Positions 1 to 5,793 of a stretch of DNA of 8,547 nt are shown piece after piece. The stretch is from Chitinophagales bacterium. GTDB taxonomy: Bacteria > Bacteroidota > Bacteroidia > Chitinophagales > Saprospiraceae. The stretch lies in NCBI GenBank assembly GCA_013298445.1, contig JAAFHQ010000225.1, positions 1 to 8,547 on the forward strand, in the 5' to 3' direction. Position numbers and translations under genes: made by a program. The notes beneath the pieces were generated by a model that saw only the letters and a list, made by a program, of their open reading frames with translations, searched no databases and was not told the origin of the DNA. Numbering within the stretch: the first letter of the stretch is position 1; each line of letters starts with the position of its first letter.

Positions 1-393
1 ACCTATACCAGCGCCGAGCACTGGATGATGGCCCAAAAAGCGCTGCTCTTTGATGACCAGGCTACCTTCGATAAAATCATCCTGGCCAAAACACCTGCCG
101 AAGCCAAAAAACTAGGTCGTGCTGTACAGAACTTTGATCAGGTGAAATGGGAGGAAAAGCGTTTTGAATTGGTGACCGCAGGCAATGTGCACAAATTTGG
201 ACAAGCCCCGGACTTAAAAACTTTTTTGCTCAATACCCAGGACCGGGTTCTCGTTGAAGCAAGTCCGCTTGATCCCATTTGGGGCATAGGCCTGGCCGCC
301 AGTGACCCTAAAGTGCAAGACCCTGAACAGTGGGAGGGCTTGAATTTGTTGGGTTTTGCCTTGATGGCGGCGCGGGATATTTTGCGGGGGTAA
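1..393 (+). CDS. NADAR (YbiA-like) family protein, 5' end outside the window
   Basis: The frame is open from base 1 (TYTSAEHWMMAQKALLF...) and ends at TAA 391-393, giving 130 visible residues; perhaps 25-35 N-terminal residues are missing. The pattern fits the NADAR/DUF1768 fold throughout: SAEHWMMAQKA with the conserved Glu, P-x-EAKKLGR, W-EEKRFELV, KF-x7-LKTFLLNT, then LVEASPLDPIWGIG with the conserved Asp-x-x-Trp-Gly, and a C-terminal N-LLGFALMAAR. In known family members, YbiA cleaves N-glycosidic bonds of reactive riboflavin-pathway intermediates, and other NADAR proteins remove ADP-ribose from nucleic acids or related molecules; which substrate applies here cannot be told. It is cytoplasmic, with no signal peptide expected. 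The next gene starts 12 bases after the stop on the same strand, so the two are probably co-transcribed. No toxin or ADP-ribosyltransferase partner is visible. Family assignment is firm; substrate is not. Confidence 0.9.
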   Translation, partial: TYTSAEHWMMAQKALLFDDQATFDKIILAKTPAEAKKLGRAVQNFDQVKWEEKRFELVTAGNVHKFGQAPDLKTFLLNTQDRVLVEASPLDPIWGIGLAASDPKVQDPEQWEGLNLLGFALMAARDILRG

Positions 394-405
394 TTTTCTT
401 TCAGC

Positions 406-966
406 ATGAAGCATTTCAAAAAACTACTCTTTGGCCTATTAACCTTAACCATTCTCACCTTTTTGCTCCGCAACTGGTTGTTTTGGCAATTGTTCAGTTA
501 TCAGGCAGTAGGAGACCGGCCAACTTATGCCATTAAAAACCCGGAGCTGCGCACCTACATCGAAAGGGAATTGCCCGCCAATTCAGTAAAATCACCTCAG
601 GATATCTTGGAAAAAGCCTTACCGCTCAGCGCCAAACAGCTCCACTTCAGCGCTGCGCGCAACCACAACGACCCCAATCTGCTCATCGACAGCCACAGTG
701 CCCATTGTGTAGGTTACGCTGCTTTTACCACCACGATTTGTAATGAACTACTGCAACGTTACCAATTGAATTCCGCGTGGAAAGCAGAAGCGAGAGTAGG
801 GCAAATCCATTTTTTAGGCATCAATGTCCATCCGTATTTTCATTCCGCTTTTTTCAAAGACCACGACTTTGTGGTGCTCAGGAACCTGAAAACGGGGGAA
901 GAGTTGGCAGCTGACCCGACGGTGTATGATTATTTGGGGGTTACATTTGTTCGGGTGAGAAGGTGA
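406..966 (+). CDS. Small membrane-anchored protein with a transglutaminase-like Cys-His-Asp pattern
   Basis: This 186-residue protein starts at the ATG at 406, 12 bases after the NADAR stop. Residues about 5-30 (KKLLFGLLTLTILTFLL then aromatic NWLFWQLF) form one hydrophobic segment, a membrane anchor or uncleaved signal, leaving the rest outside the inner membrane. The soluble part has Cys101 in SAHCVGYAAF, His153 in KDHDFVVL and Asp170 in AADPTVYD. The order and spacing (Cys, +52 His, +17 Asp) and the C-x-G-Y-A motif match transglutaminase-like cysteine peptidases/transferases. This is a motif reading, not a close match to a named family: the protein is shorter than most such enzymes and lacks the usual H-x-W after the catalytic His. 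A peptidase, amidase or inactive binding role is possible. It ends just before a strong palindrome at 971. Confidence 0.7.
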   Translation: MKHFKKLLFGLLTLTILTFLLRNWLFWQLFSYQAVGDRPTYAIKNPELRTYIERELPANSVKSPQDILEKALPLSAKQLHFSAARNHNDPNLLIDSHSAHCVGYAAFTTTICNELLQRYQLNSAWKAEARVGQIHFLGINVHPYFHSAFFKDHDFVVLRNLKTGEELAADPTVYDYLGVTFVRVRR

Positions 967-970
967 GGTG

Positions 971-1011
971 TTTTTCGTAACCACGGTTACCGTAACCGTG
1001 GTTACGAAAAA
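971..1011. repeat. 41-base near-perfect palindrome (20-bp arms, one central base)
   Basis: The left arm is TTTTTCGTAACCACGGTTAC (971-990), the centre is C991, and the right arm (992-1011) is its exact reverse complement. Each arm also holds a smaller dyad, GTAACC-NN-GGTTAC, so the GTAACC/GGTTAC hexamer occurs four times. It begins five bases after the stop codon at 964-966. As RNA it would fold into a very stable hairpin, but the T-run is on the 5' side and the A-run on the 3' side, on either strand, which is the reverse of a normal intrinsic terminator. It may stop transcription, protect 3' ends, or be a dispersed palindromic repeat. Confidence 0.85.
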
Positions 1012-1049
1012 TGATGACTACGATTAATTTAACGTGGGTTTTGAATTAG

Positions 1050-1068
1050 AACTGCCGGGAGGGCAGTT
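1050..1068. repeat. Short hairpin repeat, copy 1 (rightward)
   Basis: The stem is AACTGCC/GGCAGTT with loop GGGAG, followed by the conserved tail TATCTGGGTAG (1068-1078). The tail gives the unit a direction. Its partner is copy 4: 1051-1078 matches the reverse complement of 1190-1217 at 24 of 28 positions by hand alignment. Confidence 0.75.
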
Positions 1069-1103
1069 ATCTGGGTAGGAATAATGGAATGTTTATGGTT
1101 CTA

Positions 1104-1126
1104 GGCTGCCCGGCGGGCAGCTATCT
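1104..1126. repeat. Short hairpin repeat, copy 2 (rightward)
   Basis: The stem is GCTGCCC/GGGCAGC around loop GGC (1105-1121), followed by TATCT. The 23 bases 1104-1126 are an exact reverse complement of copy 3 at 1141-1163, with 14 bases between, so the two can pair into a single 23-bp stem. Confidence 0.8.
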
Positions 1127-1140
1127 TTGAAAAATCTTGT

Positions 1141-1163
1141 AGATAGCTGCCCGCCGGGCAGCC
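1141..1163. repeat. Short hairpin repeat, copy 3 (leftward)
   Basis: AGATA precedes the stem GCTGCCC/GGGCAGC with loop GCC (1146-1162). It is the exact inverted copy of 1104-1126. Its own hairpin and the larger copy 2/copy 3 hairpin are mutually exclusive folds. Confidence 0.8.
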
Positions 1164-1189
1164 GCAACAATATCCCGATCACCTTGAAT

Positions 1190-1217
1190 CTACCAAGATA
1201 GCTGCCCTCCAGGCAGC
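1190..1217. repeat. Short hairpin repeat, copy 4 (leftward)
   Basis: CTACCAAGATA (1190-1200) precedes the stem GCTGCC/GGCAGC with loop CTCCA (1201-1217). It is the diverged inverted partner of copy 1. Differences fall mostly in the loop and at compensated stem positions (A-T versus G-C at the stem base), as expected if the hairpin is under selection or derives from a repeat family. Confidence 0.75.
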
Positions 1218-1281
1218 AAAACACCTCGTCTGGGATTTATCGGATTGATTTTCAATTCCATTAATTCAAAATTCATATTTC

Positions 1282-1310
1282 AAAAAAACCATCAGCATTA
1301 TTAGATGATT
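1282..1310 (-). terminator. Possible weak intrinsic terminator of the minus-strand gene 1331-2086
   Basis: Read on the minus strand, AATCATC (1310-1304) pairs with GATGGTT (1293-1287), including one G-T pair, around a 10-base loop, and is followed by a run of T (1288-1282). It lies 21 bases past the stop codon. The stem is AT-rich and the loop long, so efficiency would be low. Confidence 0.4.
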
Positions 1311-1330
1311 ACGAGTGCTTTTGGTTTATT

Positions 1331-2086
1331 TTAGTCCTCCTCCCTCCATTCCCCAGTCAAGCGCTTTTTGTCAATCCAATCCACAAAAGTATTCGAATAT
1401 ACCTCATTCCTTCGGCACACCAGTTTGAGTCGACATAAAGTTTTGTAATCTCCCTGATAGCGCATGAGCTTGGCGACCAGTACCCATCCTGGCTCCAACA
1501 CAATATCCCGATGGCCAGTGCCACAAGCATATTCCATGAGTTCTTCAATGTCTACCCATTCACCCGCAGGATTTTGGGCTTGTCGGACAGTATACCACAA
1601 CTCGCTAAAAATACCCAACTGAATGAGGGAATCGGTATGATTGCTTACAATTATGGGGTAAGCGCTGTAATGACGAATAGAATCAAGAATTGGGTCGTTT
1701 TCTATTTTTTTTGCAAAATGGCCAAATGCAGAGCGATGAGCCAGATTCATTGAAGTGTCTACAAAAATGGTCAATAAGTTTTCAAATGACATCGCCCAAT
1801 TTCTGAGTGGACTATAATCTCTGGGCTGGGCACCCCAATGTCTGGGGATGGGATCTTGCCGCAGTACCAAACTATCGCCTGCCTCCCCGATGTAAAAAAT
1901 AGGATAATAGGCCTTCGTGTTCTCAAGGGTATAAAAATAAAGCTTTTTAGGGAGGGCAGTAGAATCAACAAGCTCCAGGCCTCCGCTTCGTTGGGTGTTG
2001 AGCACAGCTTTGTATGGTTCTTGGCCTTCCAGTAGGATGCATAGCAATAGAGGGAAACAAATGTTCAGGTTCAGGATTGTTTGCAT
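1331..2086 (-). CDS. Secreted protein of unknown function
   Basis: The ATG at 2086 gives 251 residues. I prefer it to the upstream in-frame ATG at 2134 because it puts a hydrophobic signal at the N-terminus (MQTILNLNICFPLLLCILLEG, probable cleavage before QEPYKA); the longer form would add 16 charged or aromatic residues before it. A Cys lies in the hydrophobic stretch, but LLLC is a poor lipobox. The mature part has no catalytic motif that I recognise. Its C-terminal third (GEWVDIEELMEYACGTGHRDIVLEPGW..., then RYQGDYKTLCRLKL and YSNTF) resembles a pattern seen in uncharacterised secreted Bacteroidota proteins: W-x-x-I-E, a CG pair, then Y-x-G-x-x-KT-RLKL. Cysteines in CGTG and in TLCRLKLVC could form disulfides. 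A perfect -7 box, TAACTTTG on the minus strand at 2178-2171, lies about 85 bases upstream, without a clear -33 TTG. Function unknown. Confidence 0.75.
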   Translation of the reverse strand: MQTILNLNICFPLLLCILLEGQEPYKAVLNTQRSGGLELVDSTALPKKLYFYTLENTKAYYPIFYIGEAGDSLVLRQDPIPRHWGAQPRDYSPLRNWAMSFENLLTIFVDTSMNLAHRSAFGHFAKKIENDPILDSIRHYSAYPIIVSNHTDSLIQLGIFSELWYTVRQAQNPAGEWVDIEELMEYACGTGHRDIVLEPGWVLVAKLMRYQGDYKTLCRLKLVCRRNEVYSNTFVDWIDKKRLTGEWREED

Positions 2087-2139
2087 AAGCAGTTCATTTA
2101 TCCAATAACCTTCAGCATCCCACAAAAGCGGCATTTTTT

Positions 2140-2214
2140 ACACAAAGGACACCAAGACACACAAAGGTCACAAAGTTAGATGTTGACAAGGCTTTGTTTT
2201 GGTGTGCTTTGTGT
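2140..2214. repeat. Imperfect inverted repeat built from ACACAAAG units
   Basis: The left arm, ACACAAAGGACACCAA (2140-2155), matches the reverse complement of 2199-2214 at 15 of 16 bases. The left side also carries further CACAAAG units near 2160 and 2170, so the arm looks like a degenerate tandem repeat. It sits between two same-strand genes, downstream of the S41 peptidase stop and upstream of the secreted-protein gene. It may form a hairpin in the peptidase transcript's 3' region; there is no clean T-run. Confidence 0.55.
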
Positions 2215-2284
2215 TGATTTTTTGATGGGCAAGTTTTAGGTTTTTTTCTTGGAATCGCTAAACTCCGCACCGATCCAGAGCCTT

Positions 2285-2315
2285 ACCTCCCGAAAGTTTT
2301 CCACTTTCGGGAGGT
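2285..2315. terminator. Strong 13-bp hairpin downstream of the S41 peptidase gene
   Basis: ACCTCCCGAAAGT (2285-2297) and its exact reverse complement (2303-2315) flank the loop TTTCC. On the minus strand it begins 41 bases after the peptidase stop codon, the usual place for a transcript 3' end. Neither side has a T-run, so it is not a textbook intrinsic terminator; it may mark an RNA end protected from exonucleases. Confidence 0.5.
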
Positions 2316-2355
2316 TCCAAGCAGCGAGCGCATCTCCAAAATTTATCCAGCACAA

Positions 2356-3378
2356 CTACCTCAACAACCCAATCGCCCTTTCCAAAATACTATCCACCCC
2401 CTTCGCCTCATCCGCCGGATCCATGTCCACTTTTACATCCGGCACCACTCCGTTTTCAATCTGCTGGTTGTCGGGTGTGAGCAACAAAGTGGTAGAGAAC
2501 GTATAGGCCCAGCCATTCAACAATTGCCCGGAGTAGGGCGCACCGCCGCCGCCACCCGTTTGGTCGCCCAGGATGGTCACATTGTTGAGGGTCGACATGG
2601 TAGAGGTAAAAAAATTGGCTGCGCTATACACCTTGCGGTTGGTCAGCACGATGACTTTGCCGAAGTATTTGTTGCCTTTGTCACCGGGTTTGATCAGGTA
2701 GGGGAAAAACTTGCTGAATTCATCCCGGCCAGGGCCCACTTTGTAGCGCACTGCACCCACCTTGGTTTCTGCATCCAAGAAGGCTTTCATGATCGCATCC
2801 ACATTGCCGAGGCTACCGCCCGTATTGTCTCGGATGTCGATGATCCACCCTTTGGCTTTGCCATAATATTTATACAGTTCGGTCATGGATTCCTCGGAGA
2901 CCGCATCGGTAAAACTCGAATACCGGATGTACGCCACCGTACTATCCGCCAGCCACTGCGTCCTGAAGGGCAGGATGATGCGGCGGTTTTCTTGCAGGTA
3001 ATTGCGGTCGATGATGTTGGCATTGTAATTGGGCGGATAGTTGAAATACCAGCTGCGGTTGCTGGCCGCATTGAAGGGCGATATCAGGGACACGTGCCCA
3101 TCCTTCAACTCGTTGAGCATGGCACTCAGCACGTTGAAAAGGGCTTCATCCGTGGTTTTTTCATTGACCTGGGGGCGGTATTTCTGGTACACCGCCTGCC
3201 AGTCGATGTTTTTGTATTCAAAAAAAGTATACTTGGCATTCACTTCGCGCCAGAGCAACTCAAAATTTTCAACGGGATTATCTGTCGGGTCAGGCTCAAT
3301 GAGCAATTCTGAGCATGCCGAAAAACTGAGGAACAGCCCGAGCAACAACAGGGCTGGGTATGATTTATGGATACGCAT
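2356..3378 (-). CDS. S41-family peptidase, predicted lipoprotein
   Basis: The ATG at 3378 gives 340 residues; an in-frame TTG at 3387 is possible but would overlap the upstream stop. An N-terminal signal ends in a lipobox-like FSAC with Cys22, so the mature protein is probably lipid-anchored in the envelope. Family S41 (tail-specific/C-terminal processing, tricorn-like serine peptidases) is indicated by LKDGHVSL with His95, a beta-strand VAYIRYSSF (148-156), GWIIDIRDNTGG (177-188), and LTNRKVYSAANFF with probable nucleophile Ser252, followed by GDQTGGGG (271-278) and ENGVVPDV (308-315). The DGHV motif and the absence of a Lys four residues after the Ser point to the tricorn/IRBP-like His-Ser-Glu branch rather than the Ser-Lys CtpA branch. 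Residues 100-145 are too short for a clear PDZ domain. The gene follows the barrel-like gene by 5 bases, so the two are co-transcribed. Substrate unknown. Confidence 0.88.
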   Translation of the reverse strand: MRIHKSYPALLLLGLFLSFSACSELLIEPDPTDNPVENFELLWREVNAKYTFFEYKNIDWQAVYQKYRPQVNEKTTDEALFNVLSAMLNELKDGHVSLISPFNAASNRSWYFNYPPNYNANIIDRNYLQENRRIILPFRTQWLADSTVAYIRYSSFTDAVSEESMTELYKYYGKAKGWIIDIRDNTGGSLGNVDAIMKAFLDAETKVGAVRYKVGPGRDEFSKFFPYLIKPGDKGNKYFGKVIVLTNRKVYSAANFFTSTMSTLNNVTILGDQTGGGGGAPYSGQLLNGWAYTFSTTLLLTPDNQQIENGVVPDVKVDMDPADEAKGVDSILERAIGLLR

Positions 3379-3383
3379 GGTGA

Positions 3384-4259
3384 TCAATATTTGAGAATTC
3401 TGGAAATGGTGATGGTCTGGGTGGCCGACTGGAACGGGTTAGTTTTTTTGAACTGGTCGTACTGGAAGCTATAGCTGATGCGGTAAGGAACACGCTCGAT
3501 CACCTGTTTTTTGCGCTTGTGGTTGCGGTACAAGTCCAGGCTGGCCCTGTACATCCAGCCAAAACGACGGTTGAGGGTGCCAAATTGGAATATACTTACC
3601 TCTTTATCAGTTTCACCGATGATCGGCCCGGTAAAAGTGTACAGCGGGCGCACAAAACCACTCGCCAGAGGGATGCTCAACTGCTGGGTCAGGATGAATT
3701 CCCGGCGGCCAGGTTTAAATTTGTAGGCCAAGCGCCCGGTCACGCCCAGGTCCAAACCGGCGTCATAGCCCAATACGTTGTTCACGTTTTGCAGGGCGAA
3801 ACGCACATTGCCAAAACCCTGCGCCCAGGGACCTACATAGCCCTGCCAGCCTTTTTTTTCCAAAACCGGAAACTGCCAGCTGTATTGCCCCGAAAAATTG
3901 AGGAGCATGAGGGTGAACTCAGCTGACGGATCAGCGGCAAGCCCGGAAAATAACCCGGTACTGAATTCTTTCAAGGCTTGAGGAGTATAGTGCAGGCGGT
4001 TGTAACCCAGTTTGAATCCACTACCGACTAGCCGCAATGGCGATACAAAGGCATCGCGCAGCACAATCGATCCCAATTCCACCGTGCGGATGCGGTAATC
4101 GAAATAAGCCTCGGCGTGAGTGGGATCCACTTCAATTTTTTCGAACAAAGGCGTCCGAAAGGCTGCACTTTTTTCCTCCTGAGCGTTCAGCGGCCGCGAG
4201 AACAGGAGCATTACGCTCCAGCTAGCACAAAAAATGGCCAGGGTTTTGGATGTAAACAT
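3384..4259 (-). CDS. Secreted probable outer-membrane beta-barrel protein, function unknown
   Basis: This 291-residue protein starts at the ATG at 4259. A signal peptide of about 26 residues (KTLAIFCASWSVMLLF, then PLNA before QEEK) is clear. The mature part shows alternating polar/hydrophobic strands rich in aromatic and Gly residues: GSGFKLGYNRLHYTP, FTLMLLNFSGQYSWQF, YVGPWAQGFGNVRFAL, AGLDLGVTGRLAYKF, REFILTQQLSIPLASG, and a final strand TITISRILKY. This fits a small transmembrane barrel or similar beta-rich envelope protein. The C-terminal residue is Tyr rather than the common Phe, which is acceptable for a barrel end. I recognise no named family. The S41 peptidase gene begins 5 bases after its stop, implying one transcript and perhaps a shared envelope role. 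A perfect -7 box (TAATTTTG on the minus strand at 4339-4332) lies about 75 bases upstream. Confidence 0.75.
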   Translation of the reverse strand: MFTSKTLAIFCASWSVMLLFSRPLNAQEEKSAAFRTPLFEKIEVDPTHAEAYFDYRIRTVELGSIVLRDAFVSPLRLVGSGFKLGYNRLHYTPQALKEFSTGLFSGLAADPSAEFTLMLLNFSGQYSWQFPVLEKKGWQGYVGPWAQGFGNVRFALQNVNNVLGYDAGLDLGVTGRLAYKFKPGRREFILTQQLSIPLASGFVRPLYTFTGPIIGETDKEVSIFQFGTLNRRFGWMYRASLDLYRNHKRKKQVIERVPYRISYSFQYDQFKKTNPFQSATQTITISRILKY

Positions 4260-4321
4260 CTTGTCAATGTAAATTTTAGGTTAATATTTTATCAACAGTT
4301 CTAAAACGTAAACATGCCCAC

Positions 4322-4351
4322 TTTGGTCGTACAAAATTAGTGTTATCTTTC
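4322..4351 (+). promoter_or_regulatory. Candidate Bacteroidota promoter for the phosphate permease gene
   Basis: TTTG at 4322-4325 is followed, 18 bases on, by TATCTTTC at 4344-4351, one base off the Bacteroidota -7 consensus TAnnTTTG. Spacing is within the usual range. The implied transcript would start near 4357, leaving a leader of about 50 bases. Confidence 0.5.
4332..4339 (-). promoter_or_regulatory. Candidate -7 box for the barrel/peptidase unit
   Basis: The minus strand reads TAATTTTG from 4339 to 4332, a perfect TAnnTTTG. I see no TTG at the right distance upstream, so the -33 part is weak. The box lies inside the spacer of the opposing phosphate permease promoter. Confidence 0.4.
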
Positions 4352-4371
4352 AGCGATTTTTTAAATCAGCC

Positions 4372-4389
4372 GCCAATGTGTGCATTGGC
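4372..4389 (+). promoter_or_regulatory. Perfect dyad in the leader of the phosphate permease gene
   Basis: GCCAATG (4372-4378) and CATTGGC (4383-4389) flank TGTG. The dyad ends 15 bases before the start codon and lies downstream of the candidate promoter. It could be a repressor site or an RNA hairpin next to the ribosome-binding region. Which regulator might bind is unknown; it does not resemble a PHO box. Confidence 0.45.
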
Positions 4390-4404
4390 CTCTAATCCAG
4401 ACAC

Positions 4405-5793
4405 ATGAACGTCTTTGACCTCTCTGTTTTAAGCTCCGGAGGAGCAGCTCTGTTGATCTTCTTCCTCATTGCCGTTCTGGCATTTGAATTTGTCAACGGA
4501 TTTCACGATACCGCCAATGCAGTGGCTACGGTAATTTATACCCACTCCTTGCAGCCAACCGTTGCCGTAATTTGGTCGGGTATCTTTAACTTTCTCGGCG
4601 TGATTACGGGCGGTGTGGGCGTTGCAATGGGCATCGTTAAGCTGCTGCCCGTCAACGACATGATGGTAATGCCGTTTTTTGAAAGCGCGAGTATCATTGC
4701 GGCGGTACTGTTGGCAGCCATCATCTGGAATTTGGGTACCTGGTATTTTGGCATACCTTCTTCCAGTTCTCATACGATGATTGGCGCTTTGTTGGGTGTA
4801 GGTATTGTCTTTTTTTGGATACACGGTGGCGATGGAGTCAATTGGGGCAAAGCCCAGGAAATTGCGCTGGCCCTGTTGTTTTCGCCTTTCTTTGGGTGTT
4901 TCGCAGCAATGTTTTTGATGTGGTTTTTTGCCAAGTTGATCAAAAATAAAGAAATTTTCCACGAGCCAGAACGGGGTAAGGCACCACCACTGTGGATTCG
5001 GGCTATTCTGATCACCACTTGTACCTTGGTGAGCTTCTTCCACGGTTCCAACGACGGTCAGAAGGGCGTGGGCTTATTCATGATCGTCTTGATGATATTT
5101 TTGCCAGCTCAATTTGCATTGCATAGAGATTTTGACGCGACTGGTCTGCTGACGACGGTGAATAAAGTGGAACAAACCGTAGGAGGCGCGATGCAAAAAC
5201 AAAAATCCAAACGTAAAAATGAAGCTGCGCAAGAAGTGTTAGAGGCTACGGCTGATCTGAAAATCTTGCTTAGTCAGGGCGAGCAAAACCGTCCAGGTAT
5301 TCGCCAAGAACTGCAAAAATTGAACAAACACCTCAAAACTACTACTACGGTTAAATCTTTTTTCAAGCCTCAGGATCGAGAGGAAATGAAACATATCGCT
5401 GATGATCTTGCCAAAAATTATGAGTTTGCGCCACGTTGGGTTGTATTGCTGATTTCTCTGGCGCTAGGCTTAGGCACCATGATTGGGTGGAAAAGAATTG
5501 TAGTCACGATTGGCGAAAAAATTGGTAAGTCTCACCTGACTTATGCTCAGGGTGCTACAGCCGAATTGGTGGCTTCTGCGACGATTGCGATGAGTACCAT
5601 TTTTCATGCTCCGGTCAGTACAACCCACGTACTTTCCTCCGCAGTGGCCGGTACCATGATTGCCAAAAACGGCCGTAAAAACCTGCAAAAATCGACACTC
5701 ATCACCATCCTTTCAGCTTGGATTCTGACCCTTCCGGTGACGATTTTGCTGTCAGGAGGTTTGTATGCGTTGTTTAGATATATCTTTCAATAA
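4405..5793 (+). CDS. Inorganic phosphate transporter, Pit/PHO4 family
   Basis: This 462-residue integral membrane protein would import phosphate, usually as a metal-phosphate complex with H+ or Na+, across the inner membrane. Both halves of the family's internal duplication carry signature motifs: NGFHDTANAVAT (31-42) and PSSSSHTMIGALLGVG (118-133) in the first, and FHGSNDGQKGVG (212-223), GATAELVAS (383-391) and APVSTTHVLSSAVAG (402-416) in the second. About ten hydrophobic segments are visible (near 15-35, 52-80, 93-115, 124-140, 151-178, 197-210, 222-240, 343-362, 384-420 and 430-458). Between 241 and 342 lies a charged soluble loop with helix-like sequence (KQKSKRKNEAAQEVLEATAD), common in Bacteroidota members. 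No phoU or Pit-accessory gene is adjacent. Its last 42 bases overlap the end of the opposite-strand CBS gene. Length and motifs indicate an intact protein. Confidence 0.95.
   Translation: MNVFDLSVLSSGGAALLIFFLIAVLAFEFVNGFHDTANAVATVIYTHSLQPTVAVIWSGIFNFLGVITGGVGVAMGIVKLLPVNDMMVMPFFESASIIAAVLLAAIIWNLGTWYFGIPSSSSHTMIGALLGVGIVFFWIHGGDGVNWGKAQEIALALLFSPFFGCFAAMFLMWFFAKLIKNKEIFHEPERGKAPPLWIRAILITTCTLVSFFHGSNDGQKGVGLFMIVLMIFLPAQFALHRDFDATGLLTTVNKVEQTVGGAMQKQKSKRKNEAAQEVLEATADLKILLSQGEQNRPGIRQELQKLNKHLKTTTTVKSFFKPQDREEMKHIADDLAKNYEFAPRWVVLLISLALGLGTMIGWKRIVVTIGEKIGKSHLTYAQGATAELVASATIAMSTIFHAPVSTTHVLSSAVAGTMIAKNGRKNLQKSTLITILSAWILTLPVTILLSGGLYALFRYIFQ

Larger units (their letters stand above)
967..1330. 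other. Gene-free repeat-rich intergenic region between convergent genes
   Basis: This is a 364-base stretch between a plus-strand and a minus-strand gene. I see no credible coding sequence. It holds a 41-base palindrome (971-1011), a nested set of four short hairpin repeats (1051-1217), and a weak leftward terminator (1282-1310). The remaining bases are AT-rich with no recognised feature. Dense dyad symmetry between convergent genes suits terminators or REP-like repeats. Confidence 0.8.

Noticed and set aside
1050..1218. CRISPR array or integron attC sites
   Set aside because: The repeats are palindromic, only four in number, and occur in both orientations with spacers of unequal, partly homologous sequence. 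No cas or integrase gene is nearby.
2087..2134. The upstream ATG at 2134 as the start of the secreted unknown protein
   Set aside because: It would put 16 polar and aromatic residues before the signal peptide; the ATG at 2086 places the signal at the N-terminus.
2524..3312. A 262-codon open frame on the plus strand
   Set aside because: It is antisense to the S41 peptidase, which has a signal sequence and all core motifs; the plus-strand product matches nothing that I recognise.
3379..3387. TTG at 3387 as the start of the S41 peptidase
   Set aside because: The ATG at 3378 is a better start codon, sits 5 bases after the upstream stop, and directly precedes a lipoprotein signal of normal length.
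4429..5043. A 204-codon minus-strand frame inside the phosphate permease
   Set aside because: It is antisense to well-conserved Pit motifs, and its product is polar and low in complexity with no signature.
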